Part shown: piece by piece, positions 17,162-26,508 of the stretch
How positions within the stretch are numbered: position 1 is the first letter of the stretch
How the letters are laid out: each line of letters begins with the position of its first letter
From: Pandoraea communis
Lineage (GTDB): Bacteria; Pseudomonadota; Gammaproteobacteria; Burkholderiales; Burkholderiaceae
Length of the DNA stretch: 64,000 nt
Direction of reading: 5' to 3'
Assembly: GCF_902459745.1 (NCBI RefSeq)
Contig: NZ_CABPSJ010000006.1
Coordinates: 124,001 to 188,000, forward strand
Notes under the pieces: model-generated
Database searches by the model: none
What the model was told of the DNA's origin: nothing
What the model saw: the letters and a program-made list of their open reading frames with translations, nothing else
Position numbers and translations under genes: made by a program

Positions 17162-19496
17162 GCAGCGCCAGCACCAGCAGCGTCAGGAAGATGAGCAGCA
17201 CGATGGCGATCGTCGGCACGCCCCACGAGACGTAACGGCGCCACTCGTAGAACGCACTTTCACCTGCGCCCGGCGGCAAGCTCGCGTCCGGGTTGCTGGT
17301 ATCGATCCATGCCACGGGACCGGCCGGTCCGATGATTGCCAGATTGCCGCGGTTGAGCAGGAACGGCACGCCGACATCGGCCTTCGGTTCACCGATGGCG
17401 TACCACAGCAGACCGTCTTGACCGCCGCCGCGCACGACCTCTGCCGTCGACAGCTGTTGCAGACCCGTGATGTCGAGCCACTTGGCGTCCTTACCGCCGA
17501 TCTCCAGACGCTTGCGATCGGTCACGACCGCAGACGGCTTCGCGCCATCGACCTGCACTTCCATCGCCACGAACGGCTTGCCCGGCTTCACGCTCTTGTC
17601 GGTGGGCGCCACCGTCAATTCGGCACGCGAGGGCGACAGACCGCTCGCCGCTGCGATACCGATCACACGGCGGATATTTTCGGGCGCCGATTGCAGATAG
17701 CGTTCCGGCACGATCAGTTGCGCGTTGCCCGCCATAAGCGGCAACAGGCCGACGAAGGTGCCGTCCGGCTCCGCTTTGCCCGGGCGGACATAGCTGGCAG
17801 CGGGCAGCACATTGACCGGATAAGCCTGCGGAATCTCGTTACAGTCGGCCGAATACGGCTGGCGTTGCACCGAGACCCGCAGATTGTTGGTCACGCCAAG
17901 CGCATAGCCCGGCACGCGAGCCTTGAGTTGTTCCGGACGGCCATTGGCATCCAATTGCTTCGCGGCCAGCAGAATGCCGTTCCAGAACACGGTCGCCACC
18001 GGCTTGGAAGTCGCCGGACCAGGCGCCGCCGACAGATACAGCGAGATCTCGCCGGGCATGCTGCCGCCCGAGGCCACGGCGGAGAGCGGGAAACTCACCA
18101 CCCAGTCGCCGCGCGCCAGTACGTCGAAGCTATCTGCCGAGCCACCGAGGCTCGACAGACGCACGACTTGCTTGTCTTCGATATCCGGCGTGCGAGCGAT
18201 CGGTGCGGTCACATTGCTCGACAGCAACACGCGGCGCAGCGAATCGTCGAACAGACCGGAGGCTTGCGCACCGGCGCCGGCGGCAATGGCGATCACCGAC
18301 CGGTTGCCCATCGACAGCAGACGGATCTGATTCGCGCCCAGCGCATCGGTAGCGAGCGGTGCACGTTGGGCACGCCATGTCTTGAAGGCGTCCGTGGCAT
18401 CGCTGTCGTTGACCAGTTGCCCTTGCAGTGCGTCGAAAGCGGTAGCCAGGCGCGTGCGCATCGCAGCGTCCGAAACGGCGATTTCGCCGCTCACTGCCGG
18501 GGCCCCGACAGCCAGCAGCGCGCCGAGTTCGGCATCGTTGGCCAGCTTGTGCGCCGCATTGTTGTCCTTGATGGCGGCAAACGCAGGCACGCCGGCAAGC
18601 GCGGCGGGCACGACCACATCGCGGGTGTCCACCGTATCTCCCACGGCCGGCAGTGCGCGCACGACCACACGCTTACCGCTGCGCTCAAGCGCGACACCGA
18701 TACGCCATGCGCTGTCGAACGCCTCCTTGCTCAGGGTTTTCGATGCAATGAGCAGCGCGGGCGAGCCCGGCAACGTGCTCCACGCGTCGTCCAGGCTGGT
18801 GACCGACTTCTGGTCAATTCGATAGGTCAGACGCGTTTGCGGCATGATCGTCACCGAATTGGCAAGCGAATGATCCGGCTCGCAGCGATAGGTGCCGGTG
18901 CGCGAATGCCAATTCACACCGAGGCGCACGAAGCCGGTGTCGCGCGGACGCGACGGCACGGCCAGACTGCGCTGAAGCGGCCCGTCGCCATCCGGCACCG
19001 ACTGCGAAGTCAGGGGCTGACCGTCGATCGACAGCACGACCGAAGCCGGGCCCTTCTCCCCCTTCAGATAGCGGCCATCGAAGGTGAGCGAAGCGTCGGC
19101 CAGCGGCAACCCCTTCGGAACGGGAAGATAAAAATCCTGGTTTGCGTCACCAGACAGCACGATCGGCGCCGTGACGCCGAGGTCGGCAAGCGCAATGGTG
19201 CGCGATAGGTTAGCGCCCGCCCCCAACGCCCGGACACCGTCGCCCAGCGCGCTAGCGTGAGATACGGCTGGCAGCATCACGCCGGCAGCCAGCGCGCTAA
19301 GCGCCAGGGTCGAAGTCGCACGGCTCACGGCGCGCTGCGCGCGCGACGGCTGGCGGGAGGAAACGCTGTGGGTGGTCATCCGATTAGGCAACGGCATGGG
19401 TATTCCGTGAGTTGACGTGACGTTGCGCAGACGCGACGGCACGGAGTAGAACGGCACCGGCAAATCCGGCAAATTCGCGTACACGTGATCGGACAC
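17130..19496 (-). CDS. BcsB-like cellulose synthase regulatory-subunit family protein
   Basis: Large periplasmic protein anchored by one C-terminal membrane helix (about 755-778), with the beta-sandwich and jelly-roll organisation of BcsB. A signal-like hydrophobic segment (LALSALAAGVML) lies near residues 63-75, which suggests the real start may be one of the ATGs at 19397 or 19379. The GTG at 19496 has GGGAG about 8 bases upstream and is kept here. BcsB binds the emerging polymer next to its synthase. No BcsA, PilZ domain or BcsZ/BcsC is encoded nearby, so it presumably serves the NfrB-like synthase. Confidence 0.85.
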   Translation of the reverse strand: MSDHVYANLPDLPVPFYSVPSRLRNVTSTHGIPMPLPNRMTTHSVSSRQPSRAQRAVSRATSTLALSALAAGVMLPAVSHASALGDGVRALGAGANLSRTIALADLGVTAPIVLSGDANQDFYLPVPKGLPLADASLTFDGRYLKGEKGPASVVLSIDGQPLTSQSVPDGDGPLQRSLAVPSRPRDTGFVRLGVNWHSRTGTYRCEPDHSLANSVTIMPQTRLTYRIDQKSVTSLDDAWSTLPGSPALLIASKTLSKEAFDSAWRIGVALERSGKRVVVRALPAVGDTVDTRDVVVPAALAGVPAFAAIKDNNAAHKLANDAELGALLAVGAPAVSGEIAVSDAAMRTRLATAFDALQGQLVNDSDATDAFKTWRAQRAPLATDALGANQIRLLSMGNRSVIAIAAGAGAQASGLFDDSLRRVLLSSNVTAPIARTPDIEDKQVVRLSSLGGSADSFDVLARGDWVVSFPLSAVASGGSMPGEISLYLSAAPGPATSKPVATVFWNGILLAAKQLDANGRPEQLKARVPGYALGVTNNLRVSVQRQPYSADCNEIPQAYPVNVLPAASYVRPGKAEPDGTFVGLLPLMAGNAQLIVPERYLQSAPENIRRVIGIAAASGLSPSRAELTVAPTDKSVKPGKPFVAMEVQVDGAKPSAVVTDRKRLEIGGKDAKWLDITGLQQLSTAEVVRGGGQDGLLWYAIGEPKADVGVPFLLNRGNLAIIGPAGPVAWIDTSNPDASLPPGAGESAFYEWRRYVSWGVPTIAIVLLIFLTLLVLALRAGRKNKNDR

Positions 19497-19511
19497 GGTC
19501 GGCGCTCCCGA

Positions 19512-20681
19512 TCAATTGACGCTCGAAGCGTCTGGGCTGCCCATCAGTCCGGGGGCGAACTCTGCCACCGGACGTCCGCACAGTGCGTCGACGATGCGAC
19601 CCGCCGCATGGCCATCGCCATACGGGTTCAGGCGTCGCGAGAACGACGTGTGATATGCCTGATCATCCAGAAGACGCATCACGCCTTCGATGATGCGTCC
19701 CCGGTTTGCACCGACCAGCGCCACCGTGCCGGCCTCGACCGCTTCGGGCCGCTCGGTGACGTCTCGCATCACCAGCACCGGCTTCCCAAGGAACGGCGCT
19801 TCTTCCTGCACGCCCCCCGAGTCGGTGAGGATCACGTAGGCGCGCTGCATGAACCAGACAAAATCGACGTAATCGAGTGGATCGATCAGATGCACGTTGC
19901 CGAAGCCGGCCAGCTCGGTCATCACCACTTCGCGAACCGCCGGGTTCAGATGCACCGGGTAGACGATCTGTACATCGTCGCGCCGTGCGAGTTCGGCAAG
20001 CGCGGCGCAGATGTTGCGGAAACCATCGCCGAAACTCTCGCGACGGTGGCCCGTCACGAGTACCAGACGGCGCGATGCGTCAAGCCACGAATAACGCGCC
20101 GATACGGCAGCGGCGAGCGGCGAGTCATCGCGCAGGCGGGCGGTGAGTGCCGCGAGCGCATCGATCACGGTATTGCCTGTCACGGCAATTCGGCCGTGCA
20201 GGTTTTCACGCAGAAGGTTCTCCCGAGATGTCGCAGTCGGCGCGAACAACCAATCGCCAACACTGTCGACCACGCGGCGATTCATCTCTTCGGGAAACGG
20301 TTTTGACAGGTCGCCAGTACGCAGACCGGCCTCCACATGACCGACCGGAATGCGGCGGTGGAAGGCAGCGAGTGCGCAAGCAGAGGCCGTGCTCGTGTCG
20401 CCGTGAACCAACACGTAATCGGGCTTTTCGGTTTCCAGTACTGCGTCGACCCGTTCGATGGTCCGCGAGAAGAGGCCGTTGAGCGTTTGATTGGGCACCA
20501 TGACCTCAAGGTCGTACTTGGCCTTGAGATCGAATAACGACATCACCTGATCGAGCATCTGCCGATGCTGACCGGTTACACACACCACGCTATCGATACC
20601 GGGTTCGCGATTGAGCGCCGTCACGAGAGGCGCCATCTTGATCGCTTCGGGACGCGTGCCGAAGATAGACAGGACTTTCAT
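19512..20681 (-). CDS. wecB: UDP-N-acetylglucosamine 2-epimerase (non-hydrolysing)
   Basis: Cytoplasmic enzyme of 389 residues that interconverts UDP-GlcNAc and UDP-ManNAc. Family motifs are intact: GTRPEAIKMAP at the N-terminus, HGDTSTA, HVEAGLRT, PEEMNR, TGHRRESFG and DSGGVQEEA. The start MKVLSIFGTRP at 20681 matches the family; upstream in-frame ATGs lead into unlikely basic sequence. It is the first gene of the leftward operon and lies 15 bases before the BcsB-like gene. It is the only sugar-nucleotide enzyme in the operon, so ManNAc (or a derivative) is the likely building block. Confidence 0.96.
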   Translation of the reverse strand: MKVLSIFGTRPEAIKMAPLVTALNREPGIDSVVCVTGQHRQMLDQVMSLFDLKAKYDLEVMVPNQTLNGLFSRTIERVDAVLETEKPDYVLVHGDTSTASACALAAFHRRIPVGHVEAGLRTGDLSKPFPEEMNRRVVDSVGDWLFAPTATSRENLLRENLHGRIAVTGNTVIDALAALTARLRDDSPLAAAVSARYSWLDASRRLVLVTGHRRESFGDGFRNICAALAELARRDDVQIVYPVHLNPAVREVVMTELAGFGNVHLIDPLDYVDFVWFMQRAYVILTDSGGVQEEAPFLGKPVLVMRDVTERPEAVEAGTVALVGANRGRIIEGVMRLLDDQAYHTSFSRRLNPYGDGHAAGRIVDALCGRPVAEFAPGLMGSPDASSVN

Positions 20682-21238
20682 AGTTCTACGTTTTCGTCGG
20701 AGCCTATTCATGCCGTGCGGCACTCAGGCTTCATTTGCCCCTGGAAACTTCAGGCAAGGGCGGTGTGTGGCATGAGGTCGAGCCCCCGCATCGAATCCAA
20801 TTCGATTACATTGGAAGCCGACTTATTTCGATGAATTTGGCCATCTCGACTGGCGATCATCAATGCGCAGGCGAGAATACCTGGATCGATGCGCGCCTCT
20901 TACCACCTGTGTGTTCGCACGGCGCCGTTCCCCTCCCGGCATCCCATGCAAACTCGATGACGGATGGTATAAGCCAATCGTCCCCTTACTGTCCCCCCGA
21001 TATTCGGAAGATTACTCATGTCGCGCAGGCACAACACCTGAAGTCCGGCAGAGGCGGGATCGGAGGGGTAGCGAAAGCGACGAAACCCCCGTGCCGACGC
21101 CGGAATCGACGTCGAGGCGGGGCCCACGCACTGGAAAATAGTCAGGCAGATTTATTGATTTCCCGATCGTCATGAAACCGTCATTGCGCATGACGACTGT
21201 GCGATCGCATAAGGAAATCAATAGGAACGGTAAACGCA
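20682..21238. other. Long non-coding leader region of the polysaccharide operon
   Basis: About 560 bases separate wecB from the tRNA terminator. No reading frame here looks like a protein on either strand. As all genes to the left are transcribed away from it, the operon promoter must lie within it, but I could not pick a convincing -35/-10 pair. The length leaves room for regulator sites or an untranslated leader. Confidence 0.4.
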
Positions 21239-21272
21239 AAAGGCCGGATGTCTTTAAAGACATCCGGCCTTT
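21239..21272 (-). terminator. Perfect-palindrome terminator after the tRNA pair
   Basis: A 34-base perfect palindrome with 17-base arms beginning AAAGGCCGGATG. Read leftward it lies about 65 bases beyond the tRNA-Glu 3' end, and its arm ends in a run of T. It fits a Rho-independent terminator of the tRNA transcript; as a palindrome it could also act from the other side. Confidence 0.75.
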
Positions 21273-21337
21273 CCTATGCATTTTGCCGAATCCGACGCCG
21301 GCCGGTCGCGAAGTGTGAACCCACTGCGACCGATAGA

Positions 21338-21413
21338 TGGCGTCCCCTAGGGGATTCGAACCCCTGTACTCACCGTGAAAGGGTGATGTCCTAGGCCTCT
21401 AGACGAAGGGGAC
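21338..21413 (-). tRNA. tRNA-Glu (UUC)
   Basis: A 76-base cloverleaf with encoded CCA. The acceptor GTCCCCT pairs with AGGGGAC, the anticodon loop CTTTCAC gives UUC, and the T-arm has GGTTCGAATCC. It lies 17 bases downstream of tRNA-Ala and is presumably co-transcribed with it. Confidence 0.97.
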
Positions 21414-21430
21414 GGAAACTGTCATTCGTT

Positions 21431-21506
<76 letters not shown>

Positions 21507-21802
21507 CGCGCGAAGAGGCGTGACTATAGCGCATTTGGCGGGGGCTGACAACCCGCGCCTCGGGCGCTTCGGCGGGCCGCCGTGAAAGACCGCTGATCGC
21601 CCCCCCGGTATCGCCATCGAATTTCCGGCCCCGGCATCCACGCCAAATTACCTGCATCGGACATACAAACAGGCTCTGCCGCCCCCCCCTATCAATTCAT
21701 ATAGGATCAATGCCAATGAATTGACTTGAAATAGTTAGTAGTCCAGTATTCCGCGTCCACGCGCCCATCTTCAATGGGGGCGTACCGGGGGAGCATAACA
21801 AT

Positions 21803-22996
21803 ATGAAAGCCGGCGGATTCTTCTTCCGTCTTGCCATCATCATTTCGATGGCATTCTCGATGGCGTTTGCGGGCCGCGTTCAGGCCCAGGCCGCAGACAA
21901 GACAGTGACATTCGCTGGCGCAGCTTATGGGGGCGACGCCGCCAGCATCGACAAACGATTTCCCTATTCGCGCGCCTATGAAACCGGCCTGAAAGCGGCG
22001 GGCGATTCGCCATACAAACGTCTGCTGGCGGCCGTCAATCAGAATCCGGCCAGACACCTCACGCTCACGACCGGGCCGATCGACCAGTTGAAGGGCCGTG
22101 ACCAAGCGCTCGTCGTATCGCTCGTCATCAATACCGAGACTGTCTCCGTCGAGCGCTTCGGCGCTATCCGCAAGCTGTTTGTCCTGCTGCGCGGCCAAGT
22201 GCTGTTCTTCGACTTCAAGTCGATGACAGTACTGCGCTCCTATCCGGTCAGCTTCGGTTACGTCGACAACCTCGATCACGAGCCGACGCGCGCAGAAGTG
22301 CTGGAACGCGTGCGCATGGTCTATGACGGTGCGAACGGCAAGCCCGGGCTGTACGCCCGCTTTGCCTCGTCCGTCGCACAAGCGCAGTTGCCCGATCAGG
22401 CCCCCCGCTATCTGCAAGTCACCCACGTGGAAGTCACGCCGGAGGCCGCAGCCGTGCTGCCCGATTATCTGAAGGCCACACCCGCCGCTGCGCAGACGTG
22501 GGTCGCCGACATGGCCAGCGAAGCGATCTCCACACGCATCGGCGTGCCCGTTGTGCCTTACTCGAAGGGCTATGCCATTGGCAATGTCATGTCGATGCAG
22601 ATCATGGACGGCACGGTCTTCAATCTCAAGCTGCCGCAGCCGGACTATGAGATCGACGTCGCGCTCAAGAATTTCAAGAAGATCAAGTACAGCGAGAACG
22701 CTGTGGGCACGGCGTACATCTACGGCAGCTACGCGGATGTCGCCATTCGCGAGCCGCTGACCGGTGCGACCTACCTGAACACCTCGCTCAAGAACGGTGA
22801 GGTGAAGCCGGTTCCTGCATCGCAGACGTGGGTCGACGATTTCCCGGCCTATTACGACTCCGTCAACGGTCTGTTCGTGAAGCTTGCCGAGTCGGTGGCG
22901 GGGACGGACACATCATGGGTGAAGTCTGCCGCTTCGGCGCCGGACATTTCGTCGCAAATCGACAAGACGATGGGATTGATGAAGCTATGCAAGTAA
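21803..22996 (+). CDS. Exported protein of unknown function, first gene of CsgG-like operon
   Basis: Predicted 397-residue protein with a signal peptide ending near VQAQA (about 31). The mature part mixes beta-rich stretches with no repeats and no membrane segment, so a periplasmic or surface location is likely. I do not recognise the family. Its stop shares one base with the ATG of the next gene (TAATG), and the four genes from here to 26269 run in the same direction with short gaps. The operon ends in a CsgG-like lipoprotein, suggesting that the products act together at the outer membrane. Confidence 0.75.
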   Translation: MKAGGFFFRLAIIISMAFSMAFAGRVQAQAADKTVTFAGAAYGGDAASIDKRFPYSRAYETGLKAAGDSPYKRLLAAVNQNPARHLTLTTGPIDQLKGRDQALVVSLVINTETVSVERFGAIRKLFVLLRGQVLFFDFKSMTVLRSYPVSFGYVDNLDHEPTRAEVLERVRMVYDGANGKPGLYARFASSVAQAQLPDQAPRYLQVTHVEVTPEAAAVLPDYLKATPAAAQTWVADMASEAISTRIGVPVVPYSKGYAIGNVMSMQIMDGTVFNLKLPQPDYEIDVALKNFKKIKYSENAVGTAYIYGSYADVAIREPLTGATYLNTSLKNGEVKPVPASQTWVDDFPAYYDSVNGLFVKLAESVAGTDTSWVKSAASAPDISSQIDKTMGLMKLCK

Positions 22997-24126
22997 TGAA
23001 GCGATTTTTGTTGTTGTGTGCCGCGGCCTTGTTCGCATCGGGTGCTGCTGCACAGGTGCAGCAGGCGCGCGGCAAAGCGACCGTAACCTACGAGGGCTGG
23101 TCGATCTCGCGCGACGACAAGGCGCGCGCCCTGTCGGCCGCCCAGATGAAGGCCGTGGAGTTCTACTACGCCGAGGCCGGCGAAGCCGAGTCGGAGAACT
23201 TCGACGCGATTCGCCAGAAGATTCTCGCCGAGCCGGATCGCTACATCCTCGACTCGACGATCCTTGCCGAAGAGGAAAACTCGGACAAGAAGCAGTACAC
23301 CGTGGCCGTGCGTGTCTCGCTCAACGTGGCGAATCTGCGCAACGCCGTGAAGCGCAATTCCGTGGTCGCCAAGGGAGGGCCGGCCGGGCGCTCGCCGCTG
23401 GCGTTCATCTTCGTCTCTCGTGAAGTCGGCACCTCGCGGGCGTATGACGACCGCGTGTACAAGCGCATTGACCGCAAAGCCGACGTCAAGGCCCAGGTCA
23501 ATGCGTCAGAGCAAGGCACCGAGGGCGAGAACATTCGCGGCAATCAGATCGGCACGAGTGCGGCGACGAACGCGAAGATGTCCGCATCGATGCAAAGCTC
23601 CGCGTCCGTCGAGACGGGTGGCAGCACCACGCGACGCGCCACCGACAACACGTATCGCCTGATTCCCAGCGCCAATCTGTCGCAAGTCTTCACGTCGACG
23701 TTCGCGAAGGCCGGCTTCAAGGTCAACGAAGCCGCGCTGGTCGAGCCTTATACCGGCGGCCAGTTCAAGGTCGCCAATGTCGAGGACGATTACAAGAACG
23801 GCATGGATCTGAAGCCGGCAACGCTCGCGTCGATGGTCTCGGGCATGCGCGTCGCACGCATGTCCTACATCGCACTAGGCACGCTCGACGTCGGCCTCGC
23901 CGATCGCGATCCGAACTCCGGGCTCATGCGCGTGGCTGTCACCGTCAACGCAAAACTGCTCGACATCGGCCAGACCATTCCGGATACCGTCGCCTCGGTG
24001 GGCCCCGTTCAGTACGCCGGCACCGGTCCGACCGAAGACGAGGCCCGAACCAATGCGCTGCGTCTGGCGGCCAACAACGCCGCGCGCGAGTTGACCAGCC
24101 AGATCACCAATCTCAGTCTGCGTTAA
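22996..24126 (+). CDS. Exported protein of unknown function, second gene of CsgG-like operon
   Basis: Protein of 376 residues starting MKRFLLLCAAALFASGAAAQ, a clear signal peptide. The ATG at 22996 is preferred over the one at 22987 because it overlaps the upstream stop as TAATG and begins the signal peptide directly. The N-terminal part (GKATVTYEGW, then an Ala/Glu-rich helix) recalls the archaeal/bacterial-type domain found beside LPP20 and CsgG-like proteins, but I cannot name the family with certainty. A Ser/Thr/Gln-rich low-complexity stretch occurs around residues 165-215. Confidence 0.75.
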   Translation: MKRFLLLCAAALFASGAAAQVQQARGKATVTYEGWSISRDDKARALSAAQMKAVEFYYAEAGEAESENFDAIRQKILAEPDRYILDSTILAEEENSDKKQYTVAVRVSLNVANLRNAVKRNSVVAKGGPAGRSPLAFIFVSREVGTSRAYDDRVYKRIDRKADVKAQVNASEQGTEGENIRGNQIGTSAATNAKMSASMQSSASVETGGSTTRRATDNTYRLIPSANLSQVFTSTFAKAGFKVNEAALVEPYTGGQFKVANVEDDYKNGMDLKPATLASMVSGMRVARMSYIALGTLDVGLADRDPNSGLMRVAVTVNAKLLDIGQTIPDTVASVGPVQYAGTGPTEDEARTNALRLAANNAARELTSQITNLSLR

Positions 24127-24165
24127 TCAGCGGATTCAACCCTCCCTCTCCTGGAGAAGACGTTC

Positions 24166-24816
24166 ATGAAGAAAATCATCGCTTGCGCCGTTGCGGCCGC
24201 TCTGGTGGGTGCCTCGGGCGCCTCGTATGCTCAACTCGGCGGGCTGACCAGTCTCGTGGGCGGCGGCAGCAAGTCGGATAGCACCGCCGATCTGTCGGGC
24301 CAGCAAGCGGCGCTGGTGAAGAACTACGTCGCCGCCAACGTCGACGTGCTCAACGCCAACGCCAAGATGGGCGAAGCCCTCGGCCTGAAGACGCAAGCCG
24401 AACAAGCAGCCGCCGTCGTGGCGCAACTGTCGTCGGGCTCGACGCAGGACAAGGACTCGGCCTCGAAGGCCGTCAACGCCGTGGGCGACACGAGCGGCGC
24501 CATCGCAGCGAAGCTCAAGGAGAAGCCGGTGCTCGACGATGCTTCGAAGAAGACGTTCACGCAAGGCCTCGGCCACCTCGCTCTGGGTATGGTGCACTAC
24601 GTCGGCATGCGCAACGACGTGACGTCGATGGGCAACAACATGAAGAGCGCCTCACCGATGGCGCTCACCTCGCTGGGCGGCGCCACCTATGTCGTGTCGA
24701 ACTTCCCTGGCTCGGTCACGGAAGCGGGCAAGGCACTGAAGAACGCCATCGACTTCGCACGCAGCAACGGCATCGAAGTCCCGGCGGATGCCACCAAGGC
24801 ACTCGCAGCGCTGTAA
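24166..24816 (+). CDS. Exported alanine-rich helical protein of unknown function
   Basis: Protein of 216 residues with a signal peptide cut near ASYAQ (about 22), then a Gly/Ser-rich start (LGGLTSLVGGGSKSD) and an Ala-rich, mostly helical body. A good ribosome site (TGGAGA) lies 8-10 bases before the ATG. It sits between the second gene and the CsgG-like lipoprotein gene. Function is not recognised. Its small size and composition would suit a structural or secreted substrate-like component, but that is only inference. Confidence 0.75.
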   Translation: MKKIIACAVAAALVGASGASYAQLGGLTSLVGGGSKSDSTADLSGQQAALVKNYVAANVDVLNANAKMGEALGLKTQAEQAAAVVAQLSSGSTQDKDSASKAVNAVGDTSGAIAAKLKEKPVLDDASKKTFTQGLGHLALGMVHYVGMRNDVTSMGNNMKSASPMALTSLGGATYVVSNFPGSVTEAGKALKNAIDFARSNGIEVPADATKALAAL

Positions 24817-24838
24817 GCCAAAGCACCCTACCCACAAC

Positions 24839-26269
24839 ATGATGCGTAACTCGCTCACGGGGGCCCTTGCGGCCCTCTTTTTTATTGCCGGATGCTCCGA
24901 GAAGCCGGCAGACGCGCCTCAGGCCCCCTCCTCCGCACCGAGCGCAGCCGCGCCCGTACCGGACGCCGGTAAGGTCGAGACCGAAAAGACAACGGCAGTT
25001 GGTTTCGGCAACACGGCGGGCGAAGCCATGCTCGAAGCGATGAAGCTCGCGCTGATGCAGGTCAACGGCGCCGTGGTGCAGTCCGACAGCGTGACGGCCA
25101 AGTATGGGCTGGACGTCAGCCTCGATCAGGATTCGGCATCGCTGCGCGCAAACGCATTCGCCGACATCGTGCAGCAGCGTTCGGGGGGTGTTATTCAGCA
25201 TCTGCGCGTGATCAGCCTTGACGAGCCGGGCGTGCTGTCCAAACGCTATAAGGCCAGCATCGAGGCCGATATCGCCAAGTTCAAGCCGTCTGCCGACATG
25301 CGCAAGCTCAAGGTCGTCGTCGGTCCGGTCGTCTTCTCGCAGGCCTCGCTGCCGATGGGCGACACCACCGTTGCGTCTCGCGAAGTCGCGGCAACACTGC
25401 GTCAACGGGTCAGCGATGCCCTCGTGCAGACTGGCCGTTTTGCGGTGCTCGACCGGGAGATGAGCCCCGAGATCGAGCAAGAACTCGACATGATCAAGTC
25501 CGGCGAAGCGCCCAGCGCCGAGTTGGCGAAGCTCTCACAAGCCGCCAGTGCCGATCTGGTGTGGAGTGCACGCGTGAGCGCGTTCAACTACACCCGGCAG
25601 GCACGGCAGTTGCGCACGAGCGATCGGCAACTCGTGAGCTATTCGGGCGGCTGGGCGCTTTCGCAGAAAATGGTGAACGTGGCGACACGCCAGGTCTCGG
25701 CGGCCAGCTCGTTGAGCAATACATTGCCGGCGACCGCGCCGACCACGTTGGGCACCGGCGTCGACGGACAACGCATTCTCGCCGAGATGACCGATCAGGC
25801 CAGCAAGGCCATCGTCAGCGCAATCCTGCAATCGACGTTCCCGATTACGGTACTCGGACGCGACGGCACGAATGTCGTCGTCAGTCAGGGCGGACAGGCG
25901 CTGCGCGAAGGGGGCCGCTACGCGGTCGTCGCGTTGGGCAACGAGTTCAAGGATCCGCAGACGGGGCAAAGCCTCGGACGCACCGAGAACCCGTGCTGCG
26001 AACTGGTTGTGGAACGCGTGACGCAGAACCTGTCGTATGGGCATCTCGAGAACGTGCGCAGCAATCTCAACCTCGACACGCTGCCGATCGCCGGTCTTCA
26101 GGTACGTGGCGAGCTTGCTGGCGGGCAAGGCCGCTCGGCACCTCAGGCCGGGAGCACCGCAGCGCCCGCCGCCGTGGCAGGCAAGGCCGCGACCGGGGAG
26201 AAGGCGGCGAAGAAGGGCTCGACGCCGGCCAGTGCGCAATCAGCACCGGCGCAAGACGATAAGTGGTAA
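24839..26269 (+). CDS. CsgG/HfaB-like outer-membrane lipoprotein
   Basis: Lipoprotein of 476 residues. The signal ends in the lipobox FIAGC (cysteine near residue 19), followed by a Pro/Ala/Ser-rich linker. The central part carries the CsgG-type signature: LKVVVGPVVF, then DALVQTGRFAVLDRE and the helix with the ADLVWSARV strand. CsgG and HfaB form outer-membrane channels or anchors for surface fibres. No curli subunit gene is present, so the exported substrate is unknown. The C-terminus is a low-complexity Ala/Lys/Gly tail ending DDKW. It closes the four-gene operon. Confidence 0.78.
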   Translation: MMRNSLTGALAALFFIAGCSEKPADAPQAPSSAPSAAAPVPDAGKVETEKTTAVGFGNTAGEAMLEAMKLALMQVNGAVVQSDSVTAKYGLDVSLDQDSASLRANAFADIVQQRSGGVIQHLRVISLDEPGVLSKRYKASIEADIAKFKPSADMRKLKVVVGPVVFSQASLPMGDTTVASREVAATLRQRVSDALVQTGRFAVLDREMSPEIEQELDMIKSGEAPSAELAKLSQAASADLVWSARVSAFNYTRQARQLRTSDRQLVSYSGGWALSQKMVNVATRQVSAASSLSNTLPATAPTTLGTGVDGQRILAEMTDQASKAIVSAILQSTFPITVLGRDGTNVVVSQGGQALREGGRYAVVALGNEFKDPQTGQSLGRTENPCCELVVERVTQNLSYGHLENVRSNLNLDTLPIAGLQVRGELAGGQGRSAPQAGSTAAPAAVAGKAATGEKAAKKGSTPASAQSAPAQDDKW

Positions 26270-26307
26270 AGCACCGTAGCAAGTCGTAGCGTACAGTCAA
26301 GCATCAG

Positions 26308-26334
26308 GCCGTCGCCCCTCGCCGGGGCGACGGC
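26308..26334 (+). terminator. GC-rich hairpin after the CsgG-like operon
   Basis: Inverted repeat with 11-base arms (GCCGTCGCCCC and its complement) and a 5-base loop, about 40 bases after the CsgG-like stop. There is no following T run, so it may be a weak or Rho-assisted terminator. Confidence 0.45.
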
Positions 26335-26508
26335 GCTGTCCGCAAATCCATGAGCGGGCTCCGAGGCAGGTTGCCGGGGCCGGCCGCGCGAGGCGAGTAG
26401 AATCCGCGACACAAACAGTTGGCGATTGTCGCCGCTGCCGCAGAATTCGACGGGCCAGACGCATGAGGCATCATCGTGTGTCGCCCCGCCCTCAGCAAGG
26501 TCGACGTC

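Noticed and set aside
21012-21281. A leftward frame of about 90 codons overlapping the palindromic terminator
   Set aside because: It would read through the terminator and the tRNA downstream region, and its composition is not protein-like.
23550-23640. Ser/Thr/Gln-rich stretch as a repeat region
   Set aside because: It is low-complexity coding sequence inside an exported protein and shows no regular repeat unit.
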